Position numbers and translations under genes: made by a program. DNA of 64,000 nt. Source: Capilliphycus salinus (GTDB taxonomy: Bacteria; Cyanobacteriota; Cyanobacteriia; Cyanobacteriales; Microcoleaceae). Below the pieces are notes generated by a model. It had not been told where the DNA came from, made no database searches, and saw only the letters and a program-made list of their open reading frames with translations. Positions 36,680-47,200 of this stretch are shown here, in pieces (the stretch's first letter is position 1; every line of letters begins with the position of its first letter). The DNA lies in NCBI RefSeq assembly GCF_047276495.1, contig NZ_CP178543.1, positions 1,240,001-1,304,000 on the forward strand, written 5' to 3'.

Positions 36680-38674
36680 CTATTCAACCGTTACCGATTT
36701 TGCCAAATTACGAGGCTGATCCACATCTAAACCTCGACGGGCAGCAATATAATAAGCCAAGAGTTGTAAGGGAATAACCGCTAAAATTGGCGATAACAAT
36801 TCATCAACAAAAGGAACAGGTAAAATCTCATCAAAAACATCCGATTCTTCCAAGGTTTCTTTCGCCGTTACCCCAATTAAATGAGCATCCCTCGCCCGGG
36901 CTTCTTGGGCGTTTGAAATCACCTTTTCATAAACACTTCCCGGCATGGCGATCGCCACGACTGGCACCTCTTTATCTAACAACGCGATCGGCCCGTGTTT
37001 CATCTCACCTGCGGGATAACCTTCGGCGTGAATATAACTAATTTCCTTCAACTTTAACGCCCCTTCTAAAGCAATGGGAAAATTAATTCCTCGGCCTAAA
37101 AAGATAAAGTCTCTCGTATCCGTAAACTGGTGAGAAAACTCCTCAATTTTAGTCCCTTGAGTATTTAAAATCAGTTCAATTTGAGACGGCAGCTTTCGCA
37201 ACCCTTTAATCAACTCTTGTACGCGAGAATTCGGTAACGTTTTCCGACGCCAAGCCAAATCTATTGCTAACAGATAAAAAGCGATAACTTGGGCTGTAAA
37301 GGTCTTCGTCGCCGCCACGCCGATTTCAATTCCGGCGCGAGTATTAATCAAATTAGGCACTAACTGACCCAAAGAACTTTCGGGGCGGTTTGTAATCCCT
37401 AAAAGTCGGGGTTTAAACTGTTTTGGCGCATTCAAACGGCGCTGTTGTTCCATCGATAAAGCCGCCAAAGTATCAGCTGTTTCCCCGGACTGGGTGACGC
37501 CAATTGTCAGAGTATTTGGTCGAAGCGGCGAGGGCGCATAACGGGCTTCGGAAGCATATTGTACCGTCGTTGGTAAATCGGCCAATTGTTCGAGTAAATA
37601 TTTCCCCACCAAACTCGCGTGCCAACTCGTCCCACAAGCGAGAATTTGGACTTGTTCGAGATTTTCTAACAACTCATCCGACAAACCCAATTCTATCGGA
37701 GATTGATTTATATCGACAGAAATTGGATGTAATTCATCGGGGGTTTGGGCTTCAAATTCCCCATCCCAATTGCTATTAATATAAGCTTGCAAACAGTCCC
37801 GAACCACTCCCGGTTGCTCGTGAATTTCTTTGAGCATAAAATGTTTAAAGGAGTGTTTCTCAACCAGAGTTGGACTCACATCAAGAATTCGGGGCATTTT
37901 ATTGAGGCGTTCGCCTGCAAAGCTATAAACCTCAATCCCCAAATATGTTAAACGCGCCAGTTCCCCATTTTCTAAACTGAGAACCGTTTGCGTATAAGGA
38001 ACTAAAGCGGGGGTATCAGAAGCGCAGAAAAATTCACCTTGACCCAAACCAATAGAAAGCGGCGCTTGTTGACGGGCGACAATTAATTCATTGGGAAAAT
38101 CAGCAGAAATAACCGCAATAGCAAAAGCACCCGTTAGCCGGTTTACCGTCTGTCGAACCGCTTCGACAAAAGTAGAAGGAGAACAAACAGCGCGAACTCC
38201 GATCTCGGCGGTTTCCGTCGAGAAGGAAGTTCGCAAGAGAATACCTTCAGAATCAGGTTGAGAAAGATATTCAGCAATTAAATGAGGAATAACTTCGGTA
38301 TCGGTATCTGATTTAAACTCGTATCCTTTGCTTTTAAGTTCTTCTCGCAATTCCCGATAATTTTCGATAATCCCATTTTGAACCACCGCAACTTTACCAT
38401 CAGAAGAAAGATGAGGATGAGCATTGCGTTCTTCCGGTTTTCCGTGAGTCGCCCAACGGGTATGACCAATACCGAGAGTCGCCGACATTTCGGTATTTGC
38501 AAGTTTATTGCGAAGGTTATAGAGTTTACCTTCGGCTCGAATTTGACGAATTTTACCATCGGAAACCGTTGCGAGTCCGGCCGAGTCATAGCCGCGATAT
38601 TCCAGTTTTTCTAAGCCACTTAAGAGAATTTCACTGGCGGTTTGAATGCCGATATAACCAACAATTCCACACAT
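36680..38674 (-). CDS. glmS: Glutamine-fructose-6-phosphate aminotransferase (isomerising)
   Basis: Makes glucosamine-6-phosphate for peptidoglycan and lipopolysaccharide. The start is the ATG at 38674 (MCGIVGYIG), because Cys2 is the glutaminase nucleophile; the extended reading frame to 38716 is not real. RGYDSAG, GHTRWATHG, two SIS domains (ACGTSWHASLVGKYLLE, SGETADTLAAL) and C-terminal PRNLAKSVTVE confirm it. The product is 664 residues. Residues from about 145 (LLRTSFSTETAEIGVRAV) are encoded by an interspersed repeat (38189-38242) and are probably a surface loop insertion. Confidence 0.93.
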   Translation of the reverse strand: MCGIVGYIGIQTASEILLSGLEKLEYRGYDSAGLATVSDGKIRQIRAEGKLYNLRNKLANTEMSATLGIGHTRWATHGKPEERNAHPHLSSDGKVAVVQNGIIENYRELREELKSKGYEFKSDTDTEVIPHLIAEYLSQPDSEGILLRTSFSTETAEIGVRAVCSPSTFVEAVRQTVNRLTGAFAIAVISADFPNELIVARQQAPLSIGLGQGEFFCASDTPALVPYTQTVLSLENGELARLTYLGIEVYSFAGERLNKMPRILDVSPTLVEKHSFKHFMLKEIHEQPGVVRDCLQAYINSNWDGEFEAQTPDELHPISVDINQSPIELGLSDELLENLEQVQILACGTSWHASLVGKYLLEQLADLPTTVQYASEARYAPSPLRPNTLTIGVTQSGETADTLAALSMEQQRRLNAPKQFKPRLLGITNRPESSLGQLVPNLINTRAGIEIGVAATKTFTAQVIAFYLLAIDLAWRRKTLPNSRVQELIKGLRKLPSQIELILNTQGTKIEEFSHQFTDTRDFIFLGRGINFPIALEGALKLKEISYIHAEGYPAGEMKHGPIALLDKEVPVVAIAMPGSVYEKVISNAQEARARDAHLIGVTAKETLEESDVFDEILPVPFVDELLSPILAVIPLQLLAYYIAARRGLDVDQPRNLAKSVTVE
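38189..38242. repeat. Interspersed repeat inside the glmS frame
   Basis: AGCGCGAACT...GGCGGTTTCCGTCGAGA...AAGTTCGCAAGAGA, near-identical to the second repeat copy at about 9369-9420. Related inverted copies lie at 39183-39230 and the core GGCGGTTTCCGTCGAGA at 40081. Length about 54 bp, divisible by three, so glmS stays in frame. Confidence 0.8.
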
Positions 38675-39482
38675 TTGGGTTGATTCACTCCTACAAACGA
38701 CAAAATTAAATAGCAATTAAGAAACGGAAGACAGCTACAACATCTCGGACTCGGTTTACGCCAATAGGTTGCACCAGATAGGATGTAGATTAAGAATATT
38801 TATTATTGAATCCGCGACCCTGTTGCTTTTTCCCCCGTTGGTGAGAACATTTTGGACTTAGTTCACTATACTCCGAAAATCTTAGGAATCAGGTTTTGAC
38901 AGTTAACAGGTGTCGGGTGTCAGGTCTCAGGTGTTGGGAGAGGGGGAGGATGGTAAACGGATGGGTTGACGGTTGGGTTATCGAGGTTAACGCTTTCACA
39001 AACGGATGAGTTGACGGTTGGGTTATCAACGTGTTTCGCTGTCAAACTGTACGGTACTGTTTACTGGTCAGGGGAGGTGGGGAGATGGGGAGATGGGGAG
39101 ATGGGGAGATGGGGAGGTAGGGAGATGGGGAGATGGGGGAGAAACTGTTTAGTGCTTACTGTCAACTCTAATAACTCTATGCACGAACTTCGCTCGCGAC
39201 CATTCCGCCAAGTCGCGAGTTCGCGCTGGTGACTGGTGAGGCAGCGCGGTCTTGGGGTCCCCCCAAGTGAAGCGACTGCCGAACCCGAAGGGTGACTGGT
39301 GAGGCAGCGCGGTCTTGGGGTCCCCCCAAGTGAAGCGACTGCCGAACCCGAAGGGTGACTGATAACTCTGCCTATTCCCCAAAAAAATAGAGAGGAAGTG
39401 TGTTCTCCCTCTCTGCAAGCATCGCACACAGCAATGGCGATTGAAAAATAAGTTCAGATGAACTGTTAACCAGTCCCAGATG
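38675..39482. repeat. glmS-psaC intergenic repeats
   Basis: About 800 bp. From 38956 a 27-bp unit starting AACGGATG(A/G)GTTGACGG is duplicated. At 39071-39142 an octamer GGGGAGAT repeats about nine times. At 39183-39230 there is an inverted copy of the glmS repeat. A 63-bp unit starting GCAGCGCGGTCTTGGGG is duplicated at 39241 and 39304. The frames opened by these repeats have no family likeness and are not called genes. The first about 150 bp should contain the glmS promoter. Confidence 0.8.
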
Positions 39483-39728
39483 TTAGTAAGCCAGACCCAT
39501 ACTACGGGTCGTTTCAGGCCCTAAGTAGACCCGAATGCTTAAGAAGTCGGTCGGACAGGCGGTTTCACAGCGTTTGCAGCCTACACAATCTTCTGTACGG
39601 GGAGAAGATGCGATTTGACTTGCTTTGCAACCGTCCCAGGGAACCATTTCAAGAACATCTAAGGGGCAAGCCCGAACACACTGGGTGCAACCAATACAGG
39701 TATCGTAAATTTTGACTGAATGAGACAT
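39483..39728 (-). CDS. psaC: Photosystem I iron-sulfur protein PsaC
   Basis: Stromal-side subunit that carries the FA and FB 4Fe-4S clusters and passes electrons to ferredoxin. The 81 residues have the ligands Cys11, 14, 17, 21 and Cys48, 51, 54, 58 in the usual two CxxCxxCxxxCP patterns. Length and sequence are those of the family; assignment is certain. It stands alone in a repeat-rich stretch. Confidence 0.99.
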   Translation of the reverse strand: MSHSVKIYDTCIGCTQCVRACPLDVLEMVPWDGCKASQIASSPRTEDCVGCKRCETACPTDFLSIRVYLGPETTRSMGLAY

Positions 39729-40134
39729 TGAATAAACTCTCCAAAGGATCTCAAGTTTTGCAGAATCTACAACGGTGTAGATTTTATGGCAAGTTCTAGA
39801 GCAGAATTATCGTATATAATCCATCACTTTACCCCTGTCTTTGGCGAGCAAGATACATAAGGCGATAAAACTTTAGACTCTGTAATATTATGTTCAGGTC
39901 GAGGGGCAGAGACAGTGATCGGTGATCAGTGACCAGTGAACAGTTAAGAGGTTACAGTCAACAGTGATCACTTATCGGTTGTTTAAGCGATAACTGATCA
40001 CTGAAAACACTGGTTACTGGTTACTGGTAACTGACAACTGAAAACACTGGTGACTGGTGACTGGTGAGGCAGTGCTGACTTGGCGGTTTCCGTCGAGAAG
40101 CAACTGCCGAACCCGGAGGGTGACTGGTGACTGT
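39729..40134. repeat. psaC upstream region and tandem repeats
   Basis: 406 bp. The first about 160 bp are unique and must hold the psaC promoter. From about 39915 follow GTGATC/GTGACC-type short repeats, ACTGGTTACTGGTTACTGGT and ACTGGTGACTGGTGAC heptads, then at 40070-40125 another copy of the GGCGGTTTCCGTCGAGA repeat with GACTGCCGAACCC-type end. Confidence 0.7.
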
Positions 40135-41046
40135 TTAGAGTCCCAACTTTTGTAAAAGGGGTTGAGTAGAAACCATGTGGCGGTCTAGGCCGAGTTTTTT
40201 CGGTTCGATACCGAGCGCTAACGCCACCAGTTGGGGAAGGTGTAAAATGGGTAAACCAAGCTCGCGCCCGATCACCTTTTCGACTTCCGGTTGACGAGAA
40301 TCAAGATTGAGATGACACAACGGACAGGGCGTTACCATACAATCGGCACCCAAGTCAATCGCATCTTGAATATGGTTTCCCGCCATTTGAAAAGAAAGGT
40401 CGGTGGCGTAACTCGAAAGCGGCCAACCACAACATTGAGTTCGTCCCCGATAATAGATGGGAGTCGCCCCAACCGCTCGAAATACATTTTCCATCGACTC
40501 CGGTTGATAGGGGTCATCATAGGCGAGAGTCGTTTGAGCGCGTAACAGGTAACAGCCATAAAATGCGGCACATTTCAACCCCGACAGTTGACGAGTAACC
40601 CGACGCTGAATTTCCTCTAACCCATAGTCGGTTACTAACGCCCACAGGAGATGTTTAACCTCTGTCGCGCCTTTGTAGGGGGAACAGCTTTCTTTCGCCA
40701 ACAGATGATTAATTTGTTCGAGATAAGCCGGGTCATTCTCCTGAGAACTTTTGAGGCGTTCATCAACCCGACCCAAAACCCCCTGACAAGTGCTGCAATG
40801 GGTTAACAGGGGTAAATTGAGTTCTTCAGCCAAAGCAATATTGCGGGCATTGACCGTATCTTCAAGAAGTTGAGAATCTTCCTTAAACGTACCCGACCCA
40901 CAACAAGAAGCTTTCTTGAGTTCAACCAATTCAATCCCCAGGGTTTGCGTCAAAATTGCTGTAGACTGATAAAGTTCCCGACAAGCCCCTTGAGCTACAC
41001 ATCCGGGAAAATAGGCGTATCTTAATTTGGTTTGAGATTTCGACAT
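40135..41046 (-). CDS. Heterodisulfide reductase subunit B-like protein (CCG domain)
   Basis: 303 residues with two cysteine-rich CCG motifs: SCCGSGTF near residue 50 preceded by PGCVAQG, and QCCGWPLSSYATD with CxxC PCPLCHLNL. Such domains bind non-cubane 4Fe-4S clusters or act in electron transfer to quinones. In cyanobacteria the family is called HdrB-like or succinate dehydrogenase SdhC/E-like; no partner gene is nearby. The 3' end abuts the psaC-side repeats. Confidence 0.85.
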   Translation of the reverse strand: MSKSQTKLRYAYFPGCVAQGACRELYQSTAILTQTLGIELVELKKASCCGSGTFKEDSQLLEDTVNARNIALAEELNLPLLTHCSTCQGVLGRVDERLKSSQENDPAYLEQINHLLAKESCSPYKGATEVKHLLWALVTDYGLEEIQRRVTRQLSGLKCAAFYGCYLLRAQTTLAYDDPYQPESMENVFRAVGATPIYYRGRTQCCGWPLSSYATDLSFQMAGNHIQDAIDLGADCMVTPCPLCHLNLDSRQPEVEKVIGRELGLPILHLPQLVALALGIEPKKLGLDRHMVSTQPLLQKLGL

Positions 41047-41430
41047 GAGGCTAGTGTTCTCCTAATTGCGCTCTGGGGGTGCAAAGACCTCTCTATATCC
41101 ATGTTCCCTCGTAAATTCTCAATCTGTGTAAAAAAAGAATGAAGATTGGCAAGTCTCAGAAGTCAGTGACCACCTGACCAGTGACCACCTGACCAGTGAA
41201 CACCTGACCAGTGAACAGTAAACAGTGATAATTGTAAAAACTGATAACTGATAACTGATAACTGATAACTGCCTATTGCAAGATTGCAAGATTGCCCCTT
41301 TCCCCTTCCCCTTTCCCCCTTTCCCCCTTCCCCTTCCCCCTTCCCTATAAAAACCCAGAAATGATTAACGCAGCGATCGCGCTTTCCGATAATATGGTAT
41401 ACGCGGCATCCAAATAAGGAAACAACAAGT
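41047..41430. repeat. Short tandem repeats upstream of acpP
   Basis: 384 bp between divergent genes. GACCACCTGACCAGT (15 bp) three times from 41168, then CTGATAA four times (41241-41268), then a pyrimidine-rich run of CCCTTTCCCC-type units (about 41290-41345). The acpP promoter should lie in the last 80 bp, where TATAATG-like sequence is not obvious. Confidence 0.75.
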
Positions 41431-41679
41431 ATGAGTGATAGTACGTTTGAAAAAGTCCAAAAAATCGTGGCAGACCAACTCGGAGTCGAAGAAAAGGATG
41501 TTACTCCTCAAGCCAACTTCGTCAACGATTTAGGCGCAGATTCCCTAGATACAGTGGAACTGGTGATGGCATTAGAAGAAGAATTTGGGATTGAAATTCC
41601 CGATGACGCAGCCGAGAAAATCGAGACCGTACAAGCAGCAGTAGACTACATTGACAACAAAGTGACAGCTTCTACCTAA
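41431..41679 (+). CDS. acpP: Acyl carrier protein
   Basis: 82 residues; carries fatty-acid intermediates on phosphopantetheine at Ser38 in GADSLDTVEL. Acidic helix II (EEEFGIEIPDDAAE) is typical. AAGGAAACAAC upstream is a moderate ribosome site. fabF follows after about 490 bp. Confidence 0.97.
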   Translation: MSDSTFEKVQKIVADQLGVEEKDVTPQANFVNDLGADSLDTVELVMALEEEFGIEIPDDAAEKIETVQAAVDYIDNKVTAST

Positions 41680-42170
41680 GCGGCGGTTCTCAAGCCCGAT
41701 AACAAAGCGCGATCGCACTCGTTTTAGCCCCGGTCGGCTGACCAGCTTTGACAACAGAACTCACCGGCAAACCTCACCGATCTCAAGAGTTGCACAGAGT
41801 CCAACCCGGGCGGGTGTCCGATCCGAAAAAAGGCTGTTAGTCTATCTTCGGTCGGATTGAAAAAACGGTTTGTAGAGTTTATCCTAAACAGATAAGCACT
41901 GCTCAAGCCAAGGGAAAAATCCGAATTTTTGCAGAAAGTCTAATTTCAGGGTTGAGGGAAAACTCCAACCCTAAAATAGAGAATTAAATAAGTGATAACA
42001 AATCATTGTAGAGCGCCATTGAAAACGGAAAGTCTCAGAAAAACGGATTCGCGAGTAACGCCAAAAGTAGCGGTTCATGCTGCTTTTGGTCAACTCGATC
42101 CGTTATTTATCAAAGATATCTGTTTCTAAATGTTCTGCATTTAGGCAAACTACTGCTTCAAATAAAAATC
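41680..42170. other. acpP-fabF spacer
   Basis: About 490 bp, no gene. One hairpin at 41948-41972 (AGGGTTG / CAACCCT, 7 bp) and one HIP1 site are seen. Unusually long for an acpP-fabF pair; separate fabF transcription is possible. Confidence 0.5.
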
Positions 42171-43424
42171 ATGGATAACATAAACCGCAAGCGTGTTGTT
42201 GTAACGGGTCTGGGCGCAATTACACCCCTAGGAAATACACTCGCCGAATATTGGGAAGGGTTGCTCAGTGGACGCAATGGTATAGACAAGATCACCTTAT
42301 TTGATGCTTCACGTCACGACTGTCGCATTGCAGGCGAGGTGAAAGGATTTGATCCTTGTGACTACATCTCCCGCAAGGAAGCCAAACGGATGGATCGTTT
42401 TGCTCAATTTGGCGTATCGGCGAGTAAGCAAGCGATCGCCGATGCGGGATTCGTGATTGATGACTTGAATGCAGAACAAGTCGGCGTGATCATCGGTACC
42501 GGAATTGGCGGTTTGAAGGTTCTCGAAGAACAACAAGAAATCAATCTGACTCGCGGTCCGGATCGGTGCAGTCCGTTTATGATTCCGATGATGATCGCAA
42601 ACATGGCCGCCGGACTCACCGCCATTCATACCGGAGCCAAAGGGCCGAATACCTGCACGGTGACTGCTTGTGCGGCCGGTTCTAATGCCGTCGGCGATGC
42701 CTTTCGTTTAATTCAACGCGGCTACGCCCAGGCGATGATTTGTGGCGGTACGGAAGCGGCTGTTACTCCCCTATCTGTGGCGGGGTTTGCCGCAGCACGC
42801 GCTCTTTCGACTCGCAATGATGACCCCGCCCACGCCAGTCGCCCCTTCGATCGCAATCGCGATGGCTTTGTTATGGGTGAAGGAGCGGGAATTTTGATGT
42901 TAGAAGAACTCGAATATGCCCTTTCTCGCGGCGCCCGGATCTATGCGGAAATTGTCGGCTACGGGATGACTTGCGACGCCTATCACATGACTTCCCCGGT
43001 CCCAGGTGGAACCGGTGCGGCTCGGGCGATGTCTCTGGCGCTCAAAGATGGCGGTTTAACTCCCGATCTGGTTAGTTATGTCAACGCTCACGGGACTAGC
43101 ACCCCGATGAATGATTCTACCGAAACCGCAGCCATGAAAACGGCTCTGGGCGAACACGCTTATAATATTGCGGTTAGCTCTACAAAGTCGATGACGGGTC
43201 ATTTATTGGGCGGTTCCGGCGGTATTGAAGCGGTGGCTACTGTCATGGCGATCGCTAACGATAAAGTTCCACCGACCATTAACCTAGAAAATCCCGATCC
43301 CGAATGTGATTTGGATTATGTTCCCAATGTTAGCCGCTCTCAACCGGTTGAAGTTGCACTTTCTAACTCTTTTGGGTTTGGCGGACATAACGTGACATTG
43401 GCGTTTCGCAAATATCAACCCTAG
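42171..43424 (+). CDS. fabF: 3-oxoacyl-[acyl carrier protein] synthase II
   Basis: Condenses malonyl-ACP with acyl-ACP in fatty-acid elongation. Catalytic Cys167 (TACAAGSN), His307 (NAHGTST) and His344 (MTGHLLGG) are in place; length of 417 is standard. The strong inverted repeat after the stop probably terminates it. Confidence 0.97.
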   Translation: MDNINRKRVVVTGLGAITPLGNTLAEYWEGLLSGRNGIDKITLFDASRHDCRIAGEVKGFDPCDYISRKEAKRMDRFAQFGVSASKQAIADAGFVIDDLNAEQVGVIIGTGIGGLKVLEEQQEINLTRGPDRCSPFMIPMMIANMAAGLTAIHTGAKGPNTCTVTACAAGSNAVGDAFRLIQRGYAQAMICGGTEAAVTPLSVAGFAAARALSTRNDDPAHASRPFDRNRDGFVMGEGAGILMLEELEYALSRGARIYAEIVGYGMTCDAYHMTSPVPGGTGAARAMSLALKDGGLTPDLVSYVNAHGTSTPMNDSTETAAMKTALGEHAYNIAVSSTKSMTGHLLGGSGGIEAVATVMAIANDKVPPTINLENPDPECDLDYVPNVSRSQPVEVALSNSFGFGGHNVTLAFRKYQP

Positions 43425-43445
43425 AGGTTGTTAATCTAATTTAGA

Positions 43446-43476
43446 AAAACCCGGTTGATCGAATAAACCGGGTTTT
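43446..43476. terminator. Bidirectional terminator between fabF and PEP-CTERM gene
   Basis: AAAACCCGGTT (43446-43456) and AACCGGGTTTT (43466-43476) form a perfect 11-bp stem with a 9-nt loop, with T or A runs at both sides. It serves two convergent genes. Confidence 0.85.
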
Positions 43477-43485
43477 ATCCCGCCT

Positions 43486-44046
43486 CTACATCAGATTTTG
43501 ATCGCGTTTTTTGGCTGTATTTCGCTTAAATAAGGCCCCAAAACCCAACGCGATCGCCGAACCTAACATCATCCCCGGTTCGGGAACATCGGTGGTTGCC
43601 AATGCCACATCACCCGCTCCACCCTTTCCATTTTCAACATCATAAAATAACGCCGCATCTTCCGCACTAAAAAACCCCGGAACAAAGGAAAAATCAAATT
43701 GAATTTCACCTAAATTTGCATCATCAACCGCAAAATCTAGCCCCAACAAATTCCCATCCAAATCAAACTCAACGAAGGGTTGACTAATAGCATCTTCTTC
43801 GGTAAAAATGCTGTTGAAACTATTAAAATTGAAGGTAACACTCAAATCATTAATATTTGAAGTTCCACCGGGATTAATCGTATCAAAGCTAAACGAACCC
43901 TCATAGGTCGCTCCCGTTAAATCCCCCGAATCAATTGTACCACTGAGGTTAACAAAATTGGCCGCAGCCGGAGCCATATCAAAAACAACAACAGCAGCAG
44001 TGACCGCAGCAGTCGAGAAAGCGAAATTTTGAAACAGATGAGTCAT
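43486..44046 (-). CDS. PEP-CTERM sorting-domain protein
   Basis: 186 residues. N-terminal signal peptide, an acidic middle with little recognisable structure, and a C-terminal VPEPGMMLGSAIALGFGALFKR, i.e. PEP motif, membrane helix and basic cluster. Such proteins are processed by an exosortase and belong to the cell surface or exopolysaccharide. Neighbour of a large secreted nuclease on the same strand. Confidence 0.88.
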   Translation of the reverse strand: MTHLFQNFAFSTAAVTAAVVVFDMAPAAANFVNLSGTIDSGDLTGATYEGSFSFDTINPGGTSNINDLSVTFNFNSFNSIFTEEDAISQPFVEFDLDGNLLGLDFAVDDANLGEIQFDFSFVPGFFSAEDAALFYDVENGKGGAGDVALATTDVPEPGMMLGSAIALGFGALFKRNTAKKRDQNLM

Positions 44047-44230
44047 TTTTTCTCCTAAAACTTGTTGAAATTGAACGGTATAAAAAGATAATATTTTGGT
44101 ATTTTTGCGGGAATTTACAGTGCTAATTTATTATTAGAAAATACGGATAACTTTCTAAAATTATCACTGATAACTAATAACTGTTCACCGTAAAAACCCA
44201 CCCAAAACTTACTGATTTTCTCAGTTAAAT

Positions 44231-47200
44231 TCACCCAAAAATAAAGTTGTCAGAATTGTTGAGAAAATCGCTTGAAACACCCTGAACTAAAACAAAAGAA
44301 CGAGGACGACCCGAACCTGTATCGCCATCCGGATCGAAAGTCAAGAGCGTATTTCCTCCGCGACCGATAAAACCAACATAACCGTCTGCGATCGCATTGG
44401 AACCACTAAAATTAACGCTCTCAAGCACACCTACAAAGTCAAATTTGTCGCTTCCAACTTCAAAATCAGTAATAATATCACCCGCATCAACTAAACCCGT
44501 ATAGCGGAAAATATCATCGCCATTACCACCAGTAAGCGTATCACGACTTTGGAAGCCAGTAATAATATCATCCCCATCCGTTCCAACTAAATTATCTCGT
44601 CCTCGGGTACCATCGATAATATTAACGTCAGACTCCAGAGTTAGACCGACAACTAACGGATCGTGATCGCTTGCTAGCTGTTCAGTTTCCGCAAACTCTG
44701 TGTTAACATGAACGATATCAAACTCAGCAACATCATCCAAACTCTCGCTAACCAAAATATGATCAAGAGACTGAGAATTTCCCTGAAAAATAAAACTATA
44801 ACGCTCATTTTCGGGCAATGTTTCCGTCAAATTAATCAGGTTTTCTTCAAGAATTTCTAACGGAGAAACAAACTCAAACTCATTAAAATCTCCCAACGCG
44901 ACAATATTTGCATCGGGGTCAACATTCAAACGATTAGCAACAAAATCATTAACTGCATTAGCTTGAGCTTGTCGTTCATCAAGACTACCATTAACAGTGG
45001 GGTCTTCTTGCAAATCTTCAAAAGGTTGTTCGATACCGAAAATAGGCGCACTTCCTCCCTTAGAAGAAAAGTGGTTGCTAATAACAGTAACCTCTTGACC
45101 GTTAAACTCAAAATCCGCAACCAGAGGTAAACGAGCGCCATCAAACGCACTACCCGGATCTTGATCTCCTATCGTTTGAACCGAACCCTCAACTAAATTA
45201 ACACGGTTGGGGTTATACAGGAACGCAGTCCGAATATTTCCGCCCGGTTGACCTCCGCTAGCGCCATCGGTTATAAATGTATTGTCGATAAACTCATAGG
45301 TTGGGCCACCCGCATCGGCGATCGCATCGATTAAGGTTTGGAGAGTTTGATCCGCCGCAACCGTACCATCGTTAACAGAACCGTTATTATCCTGAACTTC
45401 TTGTAATCCGATAATATCGGGTGTATTCAGGTTATTAATAATTTGGTTAGCAATAGTATCAAAGCGACCGTTGGCAATATCTGCATCCCCATCGTTATCA
45501 TTCGGGTCGAGGTTGAGAACATTGTAACTAGCAACCGTAAGTTGATCACTTCCGGGTGTAATATTGCTAACTTCAGCTTGAACGGTAGAATTACTCGCAG
45601 TAAATGACTGAGTGGGGTGAATTTGGAAGTTACCAAAGTCATAAGAAATCACCCCAGTAACATCTCCGAGTTGACTGCCTACATCAACCTGGGGTAAGTT
45701 GAAACCGGGTAAAATATCAGTATCTTCATCAATTTGAATTCTCTCGGGATTGAAATCATCGGGACTAATATTCAGCGTACCCCGGTTACTAATACCCGTT
45801 GCATTGCTACCATTATCAACAACAGTAAAGATTTCGCCAAAACCGTTTGTGGGGGCGATGGCGACTGCATTTTCAGCCGTCACCCGCATTCCTTCTAAGG
45901 ACTCGAAAAAGTCAATTCCGTCGGTTGTGGGGTCAAAGCTAGCAAAGGCATCATCGTCAATATTTTCCGTTGGAGGAACACGACCACCCGAACCGATAAT
46001 CACCGCATCAGGAAGGGGATTTCCCGTCGAAAGCGTGGTAATTGTGGGGTTGCTAATTTGTGTTGTGGGTAAATTGCGAGTATCGGTATCGCCGGGGAAA
46101 AATTCTGCAACGGTACCCTCTACTTGTAACTCGTCACCGATAGTAACATTAGGATTAGATCCGGTAAAGACAAATAGTGCATCGGAAGTCGCAATATTAC
46201 CATCGCCCGATGGGTCTTGAAGGTAGAATCCGTTAGAATCAACTGCTGTTACAATTCCAGTGGTGACAACAGTATCACCCGTAATGCTGAAGGTGTTCGC
46301 AGGTAGATTGTTAAAGTCAACGTTGACAAACGGAGAAGTCTGACTCGCGCCTTGAATGTCGTAAATGGGGGTAAAAATGGGTTCTTCGCCGCCACCATTA
46401 TCGCTGCTTCCGGCGGTGGGAGTATTCGCCGAACCCAAGAAGAAATCACTAATTACCCAATCTTCAACGGTATCGGTATCGACTCCATCGGTAACTCGAC
46501 GCGCACCGGCGGGGAAAAATGAACCATCCGGACCAATAACCGGGGCGTCAAAGAAGAAGGTATCGCCCGCACCTCCATCGGTGAGTGCAACGCTATCGAG
46601 AACCATTTCGTTACCGGTGACGGAAGTTCCAGAGATGCTGCTAGTTTCGACTAAAGCGACGGTTAAGCTACTATTTTCTAAGAAGTTATCGCTAATGTCA
46701 AGATTTGGATCGACTCCATAGTTAGCTGCCAAACCGGTGGGATTTCCGACGAGGAAAAAGCCGTTCTCGCCGATAATATTAGTTGAATTAAAGTCAATTT
46801 TAGCGTCGATTGTACCGGAAATTCCGCTATCTCCTTCGACTACAATTAAACTCAAACCGTCTAAAGATGTACCGGGAGTACCAAAGAATTCAATAAATTC
46901 GGTGTTGTCTGTTCCGGTGTGGCTGGCGTAAACTTCGTTAATGACTAAGTTATAACCGCCATTTAACGTGTAACTTTTCAACGGAAAAGGTGTATTTGCG
47001 CTGTTATTATTGCTAGAATTATCTAAAGCATTGGGGCCGCTAAACGTCCAGTTGGAGAGGTTAAACGTTGTACCATCGGGGCCTGTTCCGGGAACTCGAT
47101 AAGCCCAACCGTCCATGTATTCCCAAGGTTGTCCGGTTCCATCGACATTAATTTCACCAAAGATATCAACAACAGAACCATTTAAAAATAGTTCTATGGC

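Noticed and set aside
39061..39429. Overlapping minus-strand reading frames of 92 and 122 codons
   Set aside because: They are created by octamer and 63-bp repeats (unit lengths keep frames open) and show no protein-like composition.
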